Below are positions 15,301 to 30,300 of a stretch of 64,000 bases of DNA, one piece after another. The DNA is from Corbicula japonica. Taxonomy: Eukaryota > Mollusca > Bivalvia > Venerida > Cyrenidae. The position numbers and the translations under genes were made by a program. Location of the stretch: positions 4,796,991 to 4,860,990 of the forward strand of contig JAZAYU010000015.1 in assembly GCA_038501625.1 (NCBI GenBank), in the 5' to 3' direction. The number at the start of each line of letters is the position of its first letter. Positions within the stretch are counted from its first letter, which is position 1. Under the pieces are notes generated by a model. That model did no database searches. It was given only the letters and a program-made list of their open reading frames with translations, and was not told the origin of the DNA.

Positions 15301-18300
15301 TTACTGTTTGTGCAGATCTCCACAGATTTTTTCCAGCCTTCATGGAACATCATTTCATATTCTATGAGAACTCTGGCAACTCTGTTGTAATTCTTGATGA
15401 TCTTCTTAGCATCATCATCTTTATAGACAGATGGGCGGGTCTAGGTAACAGACAACAGATTCTTAACAAAATCCATGCAATCAAAAAGCACTGCTACCGG
15501 TAATTACATAATATATTATTATTTTCATGCTCTCATTAAGAATTTTTTTGTGGTTGGTGGGAGAAAGGTGGATAGATAAAAGAAGGGCAGTCTGGATTAA
15601 AACTTAACAAAACTGCAGTTTTTTCCATGGAACTAGTCAGGCCATATAGCAAAATACCTATCTCTCAAGTGTTAACAAGATCAAACAATATAAATATGTG
15701 TTATTAAAATTTCTAAGAAGCATGTATTAGTTTTAATTTATGTTTTTACAATTTATCTTAATAACTGGTTACAAAGATATGTATACATACATATGTATAC
15801 TATATAAGTACTAATATTGGCGGGGGTTTAATTTTGGCTATATACATATAAAACACCTCCAATAAAAATCCCCGTCAATTTAAAACACCGCAAATTTATT
15901 TTCTGGATGTTAGATAGCTATGATACACTAACAAATATTTTGTCGCAGTTTCCTCCCTTGATGAAAAAAGATTGTTGCGCGTTTTTAAATTATGTATATA
16001 TTCTTTGAAACCTGAATAAAAGCTTAAACAGCACGAAACAAAAGTACATGAATGCGTTATTTATTTTCTTTAGAAATAGCCAGGAGTGTAATTTTGCACT
16101 TGTCATCCATTCCTTTCAGCAGCACTTGTTTTGAACGCGAAAAGAGAAGCATAATAGAGTTATAGCTTTTGTACATATAGTAAATTAAATCGAAGTTTTG
16201 CAATATCTCATAATTAAAAATAATTAAATAATATTAATTCGAACAAGTAGGTAAAGTTATTATGCGTCAACAAAAGGAATATAATAGGAATATCAAACAA
16301 AGCAATTGAGTACTGTATTAGGTAGCTGTGATGTTTTCACACTCATAATTTAACAATAGAATAACTGCGATGTTTACCTTTCTCTTCCATTGTCCAATTT
16401 CCGCCATTTTTCACCAAGGTTTTTATTTTGGCGGTCTGGCTTATTAGCGCCAATATATGACCCAGCCAATATAAAACACTTTAATATACGCCAAAATTTG
16501 ACATCGCCAATATTAAGCGCTATATACATATATGGCAACTGAAAACTGTATATCAATACTTTAAGTAAAATAGTCAAAACAGTCAAAATAACTGCCCAAG
16601 GTTATAAAACTGAGCATGGAAACCAGTCTCAAATCTCAAGCATTTGATTGGCTGAAATGGTGAATGGTCAGCCAACATTCCAAAATAACATTCCAAAATG
16701 TATTATAATTATTTAAAGGGAGATGTGCATGATTGATGAATGGAACAGATTTGCGAAAAGGATTGATAAATCAGTTGAACATCATTATTTGGAGCTCAAA
16801 TATTGATTTACACCCGAAATATTTCGAACCAATATTTTATAAAAAAAAAAGATATATAAATGAAAAGGGTTATATTGGCCTCGGTTAATAATTGGCCTAA
16901 TTGGCCACCCTAATGAAAAGGCCAAAATTAAACAAACCAAAATATGTCACAGGTGATAGTTAAGACCAGGTAGTGCAAACACAACAATGCAGATTATTTT
17001 TCACACATTGCCGGCGTTTATCACTATTTATTGCTTATGTTAAAACAATTCGATAATTTCATTATTTTAAATTTTAATTGGTATATTTAAGCTTGCTGGA
17101 TTAATGTTTGTTGCAATAAATGTTGTGAAAATGTGAGATTGGTTTAAGTGTTTTAAATATCATATCATTATTTGCACAACACATTTTATGCATGTTAAAT
17201 TTATTTTTCTGCATGTGAAGTTTTATTTTTGTATATAAAATGAATAATTTTACTGTCGTTTGTTGCTTTCTCCTATATGTAAGATAAATGACGACCAATC
17301 TGATAAATGTAGATGACAAAATAACGTATTTGTATTTATTCTTCGTCACACAATGATAAATGGCCAAAATTAAACTGGCCAAAATAAAACACAGGCACTT
17401 AATGGAAAAATGGCAAAAATATGACGACGCAAAAATATACCAATTTATGGTAGCTAATTTTGTATTTCCCGCGTAAAGCCGCTGTGATTTTTGGGATTGT
17501 CAAGTGATCACTTCAACCAAAATACACATTCGGTGTATATTTTAATTAAAAAATCCTGCTAATTATTTGAGAATCCTTGCCAAAAATCTGTCAGGTTTAC
17601 CATGAATATCTCCATTGGTTCAATAATCCTTTGAGCCAACTGTCTAACCCAGGTGATTCTACCAGCAACCGGTGGCATGTTACGTGGGATGGTTGGATCA
17701 TCCTTCAGCTTTTGGTACATCTGTACAAAAACAAAGTACATGTACTAATACATCAATTATTATGTCGTTTAACTACAGTATTACGTATCTGAATCATAAA
17801 ACTATAAACCCATACCTTTCTGATGAATTTTTGTGACAACAAATCTTTAAGACGATTGAGTACTAATTAATGAATGAAATGATGATCTAATGTGTAGATG
17901 GCCAATTTGTGAGGATAAAAAATCCAAGTGAAAAACAAAGCATTAACCATATATACACATTTTTACACAGCTGTGCCGTCTGATCAGAAATAATCTAACA
18001 AATCAAAAAGCGAACAGTTTAGATTCTGATCAGACGGCCGATCTGGATCTAAACTGTTTGCTCATGCAATGAAGGTGTATCTGTGGAGGAAAGGGATAAT
18101 CTGTCAAATGATACCTTGACCTAAAGATTCTGGCATCATCACAACCCTTGGGTCATAAGGAACCTAATTTGAAAGTTTAATAAAGATATTTTCAAAAGTG
18201 GCGAAGATATAGCCAACATTAAGTTTTTTTGTGACAAAATTCAAATTACAAATTGAAAGGTGCCTAAAGGTTTTTATAGTGTTAAAAGTTATGTAATTTG

Positions 18301-21300
18301 AAAGTTTGATGAAGAAATATTCTGACCATTTTGATGGACCCATGAACATACAGATGGACAGGCAATCAATAATGGTATTATTGTGCCTGTTGAAAGAAGG
18401 AACTAGTTGTCGGCTCATATTACTTATTTGGCATTAAATTCCTTTTTAGAGTTGATGTTTCTGTGTTGATGTAGATAGTTCCTCATCCGAGCTTAAGTGA
18501 AGGACAAGGTTAAAGTTATTCGAGTAAAGCCAGTCTCAGGTTTCAGCATTTATGTACTGCAAATCCTATTTTTAGTAAACTATTTTTCCTCTCCCAAACA
18601 TGTTGTCATTATTTCCAGCATTAAAACAGTTTTTAAAATAATGATTTAAATTAGAGCGGATTCCCTTCTGCTTTGAAGGGAAGTCATATGGTCTGTTTTA
18701 TAACAGTGCAGTCAGCAACTTTGTGCCTACACTGCTTGCTTTTGGACAGAAATAACCAAATGAATCAAAAAGCAAGCAGTTTAGATCCTAATCATAAGGC
18801 ACATTTGTGCAATCTGATCTGGATCTATAGAATTTACATTTATCTTTGGTGTACATTTATCTTTGGCTACCTTAGTATCCATGTAAGCATGCTTAGATGC
18901 ACAGACAAGACAGGGCAGAAACAATATGTCTTCTGCAGATTGGGGAGACATATTTACGGTGCTCAATGTACGGATAAGAAGTTTGACGAATAAAACATCG
19001 GATATTATTATTAAGAAGTTTGACGAATAAAACATCAATTTGAATACATAGTACCTTTCGAACATCTTCTATTTTTTCACCAAACTGCAGGAATATTTCC
19101 GAGTATTTCTGCTCTATGTTCAGTCTAGGTATGCGCAACTTCTCAAACCTAAATCAATGTAAACATTTTTGAAGTTTTACTTTCATTTGTCATAGTTTGA
19201 GTTCATGGGTTTAAGTTGGTAAAACTGACAATACTGAAACCTAAAGATAAATATTTTGTGAGTTCTTAATCATAGATACAATCTTTGACCGATTCTAATG
19301 GACTTATTTCCTTTCGACTTTTAATTGATCGTCTTGTAACAATTGTGACAGAATGCAATGCCGCTTGAGTCCGGCTTCTGCAGTCATTCTCCCCATTTTT
19401 CACCACAAGAATCATGTTCACTAAGTCATTCCCATCTCCATTTATTCTTAATTCTTTATCAATTCTTAATGACAGCTTCAACATATAGTCAGTACTGTTA
19501 TCAGTAAAATCACCTGTTTCCAATGTCATGCAGTGATGGTAACATACATATATATATCAGGGCTATCCGCTCAAACATTTTGAGGTTGTCCCGGTTGGCT
19601 CGATTGTTTCACCCTGGCTAACCTGGTACGCTCCGCGAACGGCACTACGCCGCGATCACGGCATATGAAACGCTTTTAACCGGCATAACCGGTGTCAATG
19701 TAGAAGATTTTGTGGGGTAAGGTAAGAAAATCGCAGAGTTTTGGTTAGATATTTAAAAAGTGCTCAAACCAATAGGCCTATACGGCTGTCAAATCATGGC
19801 TATTTATAATTCTAATCTTCTCTGTGTCCAGAATACAGTAGTTTACTCAATCATTCGTGAAAATGGACCCATATGTGCTGCAAAAGTTGTAAATTTCCTG
19901 TTCAAATGTATTTTTCTTGAGCTAAACTAAAGTTTAGTAAAGAGTTATGACTCCATAAAAAAGGTCTGTATTGCAGGACACTGCGGCGTAAAATTTGTGT
20001 GTGTTTTATCTTTTTTTTACTTAATTCTTGCCAAAAAATCAGATGTCACGCACCGTACACCGGCACTTGATTTTTGCTACGCTGCGTATCACGGCGTTTT
20101 ATTCGATGCTTGTATAAAACTATACTTTGGTTGTCAAAATCTTTTACTGTTTCTTCACATTTAATTGAGCTGTAGTTTGTTGTGTTGGTGTACATTTCAA
20201 AAAAGATTTTAATATACTTAAAAATTCTTCTATCAACAAGCAGGAGCGAATCCGGAGGGTATTCTTTGGGGTTGCTCAAGCCCCCTTTTGGCGCATCAAT
20301 ATTTTGTTTTAATGGTGATTATGGCCAGAAAGTTGGAATTATCACATAACTGCCCTGTGACTGACCCAAACGAACTTCTTTTGTGGAAATCTTTGATTCG
20401 ACCATGAACAAAGCTAGCAGAGTATTTCACGCAATACCCGAGTCCGCTACCGATGAAAACCCCAATCAATAATTTGTGAACGATAGATTTTTCTGACGTT
20501 GATTGTTTCATTAAAAGTTAAATTGAATATAAAAATCTACCCCTTGTTAAGAAGCAGTAGGATGTGGGTGGGGCAAATCAACATTAAGCATTGTTTCAAA
20601 CTTTGTCTATTACATGTAAAATGTAATAATTATATTAATGTTTAACAAACTCAATGTTTATTGACAAAAATCATTTATAGAAGTCGGATGAAAGACTAGA
20701 ATTTGAAAGATCGTATTGAAAAGAATGCGGAGTTTTACAAAAAGAAATTGATTTATGTTATATTTTTGCGTTCCACTAGTCTTACTTTTAAAATACTAAT
20801 TAAGGGAGTATCCGTGGTCCGATTTTGTCCAATTTGGGATATGTTGTTGTTTATACTAAATGTGACGGGTATTGAACATTTCATTTCTTTTGCAATTTTG
20901 CATAGATTTGACGTATTTTATTTTGTAATGTGACTGTGCTAATTATATTTATTGCAAGTAATTGACTTGACCTTTGTGGTGAAAAATGAAATGTTGTACA
21001 TTGTGCTGTAATCACTTTAATCTGTGTACCAAGTGCATGATATGCAGGATCATTTTTCACCAAAGGTTTAAGGTCAGGTACACATAAATAAGAAAAAAAA
21101 TACTTTTATAACTTTAGAAGAAGTCAAGATCATTCATTTAAATGGCAATACGAAAATTATGCACAGCCTTTTATTTTCACCAATGGTCTACGGTAGGTGT
21201 CTGTTATTAAAATAGAGAAAACTTAATATTTCAATAACTCATAAAGTTAAGTGAACAAGATACAGTGATGACAAATGGTATACATATTTGATGTAAAGTG

Positions 21301-24300
21301 GTTACAATATTATGTACAGTATTTCATTTTCAACCACAGGCCAAAGGTCAAGTCAGTTATTTAAAATAAACACAAACTATCTTTCACAAATTATTGATTG
21401 GGGTTTCACCCCTGTTTTGCGTGCAATACTCTGATAGCCTTGTTCAGAGTTGGATGAAACATTTTCAAAAGAAAGGGGTTCGATTGGGTCAGCCTTATCG
21501 TAGTTATGTGATAATTCCAACTCTCTGGCCATAATCCTCATGAAAATATTAATATAATTGTTATTTAGTAAACATTATCACAAATCTTTCACACATTATT
21601 GATGAAATACTCTCAGACCGATAGCTTTATTCAGGGTTGGATTAAAGATTTCCACAAAAGAAGTTCGTTTGGGTCAGTCTTAAGGTAGTTATGTGAAAAT
21701 TCCAACATTCTAACCATAATTAGATTTCTACCATGAAAACTAAATATTGATGCGCCTAAAGGGAGTTTAAGCAACCCCCAAAATACCCTCCGGATCCGCT
21801 CCTGCTTGTTGATGGAAGAATTTTTAAGTATGTCAAATATTATTTGTAATGTACACCAACACAACAATCTACAACTATATTAGATGTGAAGAAACAGTTT
21901 AATATTTCGACAACTAAAGTATATTTTAAAACCAGCATCGCATAAAATGCCGTGATACGCAGCGTAGCAAAAATCAAGCGCCGGTGTACGGTGTGTGGCC
22001 TCTCATTTTTTGCAAGAAGCAGGTAAAATATAGATAAAAAACACTCAAATTTTACGCTGCAGTGTCCTCCAGTGTAAAACAAATTTTATGCAGTCATAAT
22101 TCTTCACTAGACTTCAGTTTAGATCAAGAAAAAATACGTTTGAACAGGAAATTTACAACTTTTGCAGCAAAGAGAGGTCCATTTTCACGAATGATTGAGC
22201 AAACTACTGAATTCTGGACACAGAGAAGACTAGAATCATAAATAGCCATGATCTGACAGCCGTATAGGCCTATTGGTTTGAGTATTATTTAAATATCTAA
22301 CCAAAAACTCGGCGATTTTCCAACCTTACCCCACAAAATCTCCTACATTGACACCGGTTATGCCGGTTAAAAGCGTTGCATATGCCGTGATCGCGGCGTA
22401 GTGCCGTTCGCGAAGCGTACCAGGTTAGCCAGGGTGTGTTTGTGTTGTTAGAATTGAAGGGGTAGATACTGTTACTGTGACAGTTTAAGCATACGATAGG
22501 ACGCTGGAGTCTCATCCACAAATCAGATTTGCCGATACAACTGCACTTTGCAGTTAAAATTACTACACTGAAATAAACTAGTTTTGCTGAAATTGCTATC
22601 AACTTTTTGTGCTGTCTTCACACTACTGCCACCCACCCCCTCACCACCACCCTGCCCCCTCCCACTTCTACTATGGAAAACTTTCAACCAGTCACCAGTT
22701 TCAATAAGATATGTCCATTTTCCTCTAGTTGTAAGGGATGCATGACTTTTAACAGTCCATTCATTGATCAAAGGGGTGTTTTGCATATATTTAAAGCTAA
22801 CCTTACTAGCGAAAAAGCAAACAGTGCAGACCATGATCTCAAGTGCAAGCTGATCTGGGTCTACACATGCTGCAAATGTGTCAAATGCAGTGCTTATCAC
22901 TTTTACAGTCAAGTCACTTACTTCTCCAGGAGCTCCAAGGCTTGTAAAGTTGATGGAATATTCAGGAAACTGTTGTTCATGAACTTCTCAATACCAATCT
23001 GAAATACACGAAGCCCTTACTGGCTTTTCTAGTATCAAAAGATTCAACTGCTTTTAACTCAAATTTCAAGCTTATTATATCACTGGTCAGATTTTGTATT
23101 AGTAGAAACTAGTGCTGACATAAACAGACAACACAAATGTAAACAATGCTCAGATATCCACCACAAGTGTATTTGGATTTTGGTTGGCCTGTCATGACCT
23201 GAATGCCAATGTACAACTCTTTTATCTCAATATTATCTAACAGCTGAGAATTATCACTTTTACAGAATTCTAGCTGATCTACTTATTTCAGTAGCATAGG
23301 AGGATGTTGCACACTCAGGGAAGTGGAGCTGTTTGGCTGACCACCAGGTAAACACTTGGCCATATTGTTTGAATCTTTTCCAGAAGTGAAAATTTACACA
23401 AAGTATCTTGAAGATGCCAGAGACTATACATCTATACATTGGGAGCAAAACGTCAGTCTACAGCAAGCTTCCGAACAGTCATAAGTTAATCAGTGACATG
23501 TCAAATATGCCAAATAAAGAATTCTGCAAAATCGACTTTAACATTTAAATTCTGACAGTTTGACTACAAGAAATACACTGTAATTAATGATTATCAAGCT
23601 TAACAAGCAAATGTTAAATAGCCCAATTTAACGAAAAAACAATAATTGTGTGAATCCTGGCAAAGATTCTGATACAGCAACTTTTGTGCGCTCAAAAATG
23701 GCTGAAATTTTCTGAGTATTAAGAGCAATAATTAATGAATCTACATATCATTTTAAACACTTCAAAATCAAAATATCAAGTTATTTGATTCGTAATCTCT
23801 AGGTGAAATAAAAGAAATGAAATGTTCACAGAATCAAATAAATATAATAGACAATTAATTAAACTCACCTCAAGATCAGTCATTTGTTTGCAGAAGGCTT
23901 CAAAATCTTGGTCAAAGTCCTGTTTTCTCTGATCTAGAACATCATACGGCTTTTTCTTGATGGAGGAAAACGCCTGCTGGAAACGAGCACTGTACTGCTC
24001 CAATCCTTCAATCTTCGACTCAGACGTGTAACTGAATATCTCAATGTAATTTAGAAGAGTGATGATCTGAAATGTTAACATTTCCTCAAGTTGCTAGGAT
24101 ATGTAACTCACCTAGGATATGTAAAATCTAGAATGTGTCCTTGGACACTGATGCCCCCACTTCTGAACAAAATTTGTAATAACAAAGGGCCATAACTCTG
24201 GTGAAAATGGTCACAGGAAAAAATCCTTTCTTTACGATCATCTAGACATCATGCTTGATCATCTGTGCAAGTTTGAAAGAAATCCGCCTTATAGTTTAGG

Positions 24301-27300
24301 AGGAGTTGATGCCACAAAATTTGGGGACGTACGGACGGACGAACGTACGGACGGACGGACGAGTGCAACTCTATATGCCTCCCACTTTATAGGGGCATAA
24401 CAAAACATATTATAGAATCACAAAAAATCACAAAGAAAACACATGGTACCTTCTCAAGCCTCCTGCAGAAAGTTTCAAACTTCCCAAAGATGTACATCTC
24501 TGAGAATTCAAAGGGTCTTGCACCAGGTGTTTGCTCAATCTTCTCTTTGGTTTTGTGGAAAATGTCATGGTATTTCTTATACAACTTGACACAATGCTGC
24601 AGTTTCTCCAGCAAAGGCTTGCGATCCATGTCCCATAGACGATCACTACTGCCGCTGATGATGAACAATTTGCATGCTTTTACCATTTGGTTTGTTACCT
24701 GTAAGAAATACCAGTAGTTAATGCTGATCACAGCTATGAGCAACTATACTCAAATATATCTGTTTAAAGAAACTCCTCATTATTTGTTTAACATTTTTCT
24801 CTACATTCAGTTCATGTAAGTAAAGTAAGTCATCCTCAATAACTGAGCTAATGGAAACATGTTAACCAGATAAAATCTTTGTTTACTGAATCAGTTCACT
24901 GGTTGTAAGTGTGATAAAGAACATGTTAGATGAGTTGTGAGAGTGTAGGTCAACATCAGCCAGCCCCTGGAAACATTGCATCAACTTGTGGCAGCTTTAA
25001 GAGGAATGGATATGCATCTAGACAAGTTATCAGTACAGAGTCAGTGCCTTTCAGGATGTGTGAAAACATTCACAAAACTGGTACATGCCCCAGTAACTGA
25101 AAGGCTGAACATTACAGATAACTCTCTGTGTTTATGGCACTCATTCCATGTTAATCATACCTGTGAACCTTTATTCATGCTCAGGTGGGAGATTGACTCG
25201 AAAAAATGGGAGACCAGGGTAAAAAAAGTGGGAGATTTTACGAAGCGTTGTTTTATGGTAAACTGTGGAACATTTTTAGCTCTGGATAATGAGAATATAA
25301 TCAAATTTACTCTTGCTTATCTATTATAAAGAATCGACAGCCAAAAAGTTAAACAATCACTATCTTACTCAGGATTGGACGTAAGATTTCCAGGAAAGGG
25401 GTTGTTTGTGTCAGTCATATGATGATTTCATACATTCTGGCCCAAGAAGTGGGGTCAATCAACCCCTCTGAACCCCCTCTAGATCCATCTCTTTTATTTG
25501 TCATATATCAAACAGTGTATTCGTTAGTGACCATTACTGTTAAACATCTTCAATAGCTTTAACATTTTATTTGTAAAGTACACACGCTTTCTAAGTAGCA
25601 CTTTGAAATTTATCACGAGCATCAAACTAAAGTGCAAGTGGTGTCTTTGATGTCCACCAGTACTCTAATGCTAATGACCAACTCGGTAAATTCATTTGTG
25701 CACATGTAAGGTGAGAAAATCAATAATTGTTATCAAAACATCAACCTGTCTGAAGTTCAAGGCCATTCATGACATTTTTGACTGGTAATCCATTTACAAC
25801 TTCCTGGCATTCAAAAAGGCGCCAAAATATCATAAACCAGTCTAATTTGTACTCGCATAATGAAAGCATGATCGTAAATGTGTTTTAATGGGGAGATTTC
25901 GTAAATGTTACATGGAAATATCAAAAGTCGGGAGAAATAGCATAATATGCAGGAGGCAGGAGATTGGACTTAAAAATCGGGAGTCTCCCGCTTAAGTCGG
26001 GAGGGTTCACAGGTATGGTTAATGCCATTGATAACAAGAGATGTTTGTAAAACATGTATGCCCTGCAAACACCAAATGGATAGTAAACTGCTGTCTGTTA
26101 CTGATCACCCAAATCATTGTCTAGTTGTTGGCAAGAGAAGATTTTGTAGTGAAGGCACTGTGACCTTGAACTTTGACCTACTGACCTAAAAATGAATAGG
26201 ATTCATGTACATGTAATGACAAGCCTCAATACCAAATTGGAAGATTAAAGACTGAACTGAAAATCCATAGGGGTTATCTACAGTTGATGACCAGCCTCCT
26301 TTCCAAGTTTGAGGATAATAGGTGAAAGCATTATCAAGTTATTATTTAGGATAATAGGTGAAAGCATTATCAAGTTATTATTTGGACAAGGATTTTGTGT
26401 TGTTGGTCTCTGTGACCTTCACCTTTGAACTACTGACCTGAAAATCAACAGCTGTCATCTACAAGGTAATGACCAACCTTACAAATTAAAGTACCATAGG
26501 CTAAAGCATTGACTAGTAAATGACTGGACAAGGATTTCATGTTAAAGATCACTGTAACCTTGACCTTTGATCTGAAATAAATTACATGGGTCTTCTACTG
26601 GTCATGACCAACCACCATACCATATAAGAAGACTGTAAGTTAAAGCATTGTCTAGATATTGATTGGACAAATTTTTTTTTCAAGCCACTTTTACCCTGAC
26701 CTTTGATCTACTGACCTACAAATCAATAGATATGTAGGTCAGTAGGTCAAAGGTCATCTACAAAATGTCATATAATGACCAAACTCGACACCAAATATGA
26801 AGACGGACCACACCATAATGTCCTCGGTCAGAGGCGGGAGGGTCCATAAATTGGGAATAAACAACAACAACAACCAAATATGAAGACTGTAGGTGAAAGC
26901 AATGTCTAGTTCTTGATCGGACAAGATGTGGTCTACCGACCAACCAACAGACCAACTTGGGCAAAGCAAAATGCCCCTGCTTCTTCCAAGGGGGTGGGGG
27001 CCATTAACAGTTGATCTTTTTTTAGTATATGAAAGGTTTGTCTTCCGATTCATCACTAATAAAAACTGCTTACAGAGGTATAATTTCTAATATTCTTAGA
27101 TGAGGAGTTCCTTCCATTAAAAAGGTGCTTTTGAAAGAAAAGTATGTTTCCACATCTGCACTGTCTTTCATGATAAGAATGGACACAAGAAAAAATCAGT
27201 CTTGGGGTAACATGATGTTACCTTGAACTATGGCTTGTCAACAAGCAATTTAAGTTTGAAGACTTCAGTTTTTGAAAAATTCAGCAGAAACTGATTTGAC

Positions 27301-30300
27301 CTTTAAGGCCCTTACAATCTTTGATTTCTTTGGGTTTTTTTGGCCTTAGATTATGTGTAATATTATCTGTTGACCTTTAAGACCCTATTACCTTGACCTT
27401 TGAGTTTTTCAGGCCTTAGATTATGTATATCTTTAACTTCTGATGTAGGGTCATCGATCCTATGTGCAACAATATTTCATGTAGATAAATATATTTTTTA
27501 TTTTGAAGGTTTGATGATATTCCTACAAAATTAATGCTTCAGAAACTAGAATATTTGCACAAATTGTAACCTTTAAGCCATAACTGTGACCCTGACCTTT
27601 GAGGAAAGGCCATAACTCTTGGATGTGACAGTGTGTCATTAAGGTGAGCAAATTGTGTGCAGTTGCAAATATATGGTCTGGAAACTAAAGTTATGGCACA
27701 TTAAAGTTAACCCCAAAGTGTGACTTTTTAGATAGGGATTTTAATCTACCCAACACTCCAACTTATGATTAAACAATTTTGGAAGCATTCAATAACAAAA
27801 TGATAAAAATATATACCTTGATGAACAAAGATGTCATTCTTTCTGAGGTGTTGTAATACCTTGAGATTCCATGGATCATTCTGATAGCATTGATCAAACC
27901 TGGTAATGAATGTAGCATGGATACCTGAAAAACGTTCAACCATGAAAATTGTCTACATTATGTTTTAGCATACACAAGTAAGTTAAAGCCACAAAATGTC
28001 TGACAGGATCTTCTTTCAAAGTTGAGATATTCTTATAAATTTGATTTTAAATCACAATTGGGTTGTACACCCTTTTTTGTAAAAATCTGTAGTAAGTACT
28101 TAAATGTTTGTTGACTTCATCAGAAAAGAAAAACTTTATTAGAATTCCTCGGAAAAACTTTTTAACACCAAGGCAGCAAAGTGACGTCAAGCCCATGAAT
28201 GTCCTATTTATTTGTCCTTGCTTATCTTACTGGGCGCTGCTTAAGCTTTTTGACATTTTTAAGTGCTAAGTTTTTGTTAAGGATTTTGAATAAGATTTCT
28301 TCGGAACAAACTAAAAATGAGGTTAACCATCTTTTTTCTTTTTTTTTTTAACTTTTCTTGCACTGAACTTTTGAATGTATCCTAAGTCTGTTGGATGCTT
28401 ATACAGGTTGATCATGAAAAGAGATTTAAGAAAAAAACAAATTCCTCAAGCCACTCAAATAATAGTAAACACACACACACACATTTCTATATTTCTATTT
28501 TATAAAGCTTTATTCAACAAGGAAGATGTTTAGATAATTGTAAAAAATGCATAATGCCCAAACAAAAACTTTATAGTAATCTGCTGTTATTTTATTTTAG
28601 GTCAATGTGACCTTGACCTTTGACCTACAGCTCTTGACCTGAACATAAAATCAGTAGGGGTCATCTACATGTGTAGCAAAATTCCCATTTTTGAAAAAGC
28701 CATCTGTTTATAAGACAACCACCCCCTCCCCCTTAACTTTTCTCATTACCAAGGATAGAGGGTTTAAAAATTAATAAAAGATTTTAACCCTTAACTCCAT
28801 TGTTTGTATATGCACATTTTTACTTATGTGAAGATCCAGATTAGTTGGCACATCTGTACTGCTCGCATCTTGATCAAATAAAACCTACCAAATTAAAAAG
28901 CCAACAGTGCAGATTCTGATCAGACAGCACAGTTATGCCGGCTGATCTGGATTTACAGTGTTGGCCCATGCAATAAAGTTGTATCTATGGAGAAAAGGGT
29001 TTAAATAGAAAACTGATCACAATAGTCAGTTGACAAATTATTGTTCACTATCATTTCTGGGTGAAATTGAAGTTATTCAGCTACTGTTCTTTATCAAATT
29101 CTGATGCTAATAATTAAATAGTTTTGTAGTTATTAGCTGCCCTTTATTAAAGCTAATTATAAAACATCTCTTAGCCAAAAGAGTCCCTGAGATGACTCCA
29201 TCTACATAAATGTTTCAGACGACATCTAGGACCTATCCCAAAACAAATAAAAGCACTTTAGTCTGCAGTTTGTAAATAAATCACTTTGTATATTGATTGG
29301 GTTTGGTAGCAATAAGAATTTTGTATAAAACTGATTTTTTTTTCAGAATTGGGTAACCCTTCATATAAAAAATATATCTACAAAGCTCTAAAAGAATCAG
29401 ATAAAAATTTTGTAAGATGCGCATTGTTGAGGACACCCACCTAGCTGCATGCTTGGTCTTTGCAGATCTCTAACTCATTTTTGGTTGAAATCAAAGTAAA
29501 ACAAAGTAGGGAATAACTTCATCAAATGTGACCTTGCATTGACTAAAAGATAATATTATCATCAAATAAGCTGTCATAAGCAAAATAATAAAAAAATTTG
29601 ACGAAGACGTATTAAGAAATGTTACTTTCAGCCAATGTTAAGTTTTTGTGACAAAATCCAAGAACCCAAAGGGAGATAATGTATCCTTTACTAAAAGAAT
29701 TAAGCATCATCATGATTGTGTTGTCATAAGCAATATTCGGTTAATCCTTTACTCCACATACACGCTTTTTAAAGCATGTGTGAACATTTGTGCTGTCTGA
29801 TCAGGATCTGCACTGTTTGCTTTTTGGTCAGAAATTACCTAATTAATCAAAAAGCATAGTGCAGATTCTGATCAGATGGCACAGATGAACTGGCTGATCT
29901 GGATCTATACTGTTTGCCCACAATATAGTGTATATAACTATGGAGGAAATGTTTAATACTGTTAAATCACTTTCTTGACATGCAGAATCATTCCTGTGTT
30001 TTTTATGAATGCTGAAATTAAAAACTGCAGCAAAATTTTTGCATCCATTATTTGTCTTTAAAATATAATCAAATTACATGAATATATAACCACATTAAAG
30101 GTGTCATTTCTGACTCTAATACAAAATCTTCCCTGAAAATTTAAATGAACTTGACAAATATCACTACAAATGAACTCACTGGGTCTTGTCTATAGAGAGG
30201 ATTGCAGTATTTCTCCAGGGTGTACAAGTACTTCACATTGTCCTTGGCCTCATTGGCACTGTCTGTAATCCTTTTGTCTAGCTCTTTCCACCTCTGAAAC

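Noticed and set aside
19134..19143. Acceptor inside tttgag for dynein exon 13
   Set aside because: It breaks the frame set by exon 12; the gatttag acceptor at 19149 restores K-F-E-K-L-R as in homologues.
22607..23002. 131-codon plus-strand frame
   Set aside because: Antisense to dynein exon 12 at its right end and repeat R2 in the middle; no domain.
24976..25329. 117-codon plus-strand frame
   Set aside because: Runs across the left boundary of the GTTAAT-flanked element, so it cannot be an ancestral gene; no domain.
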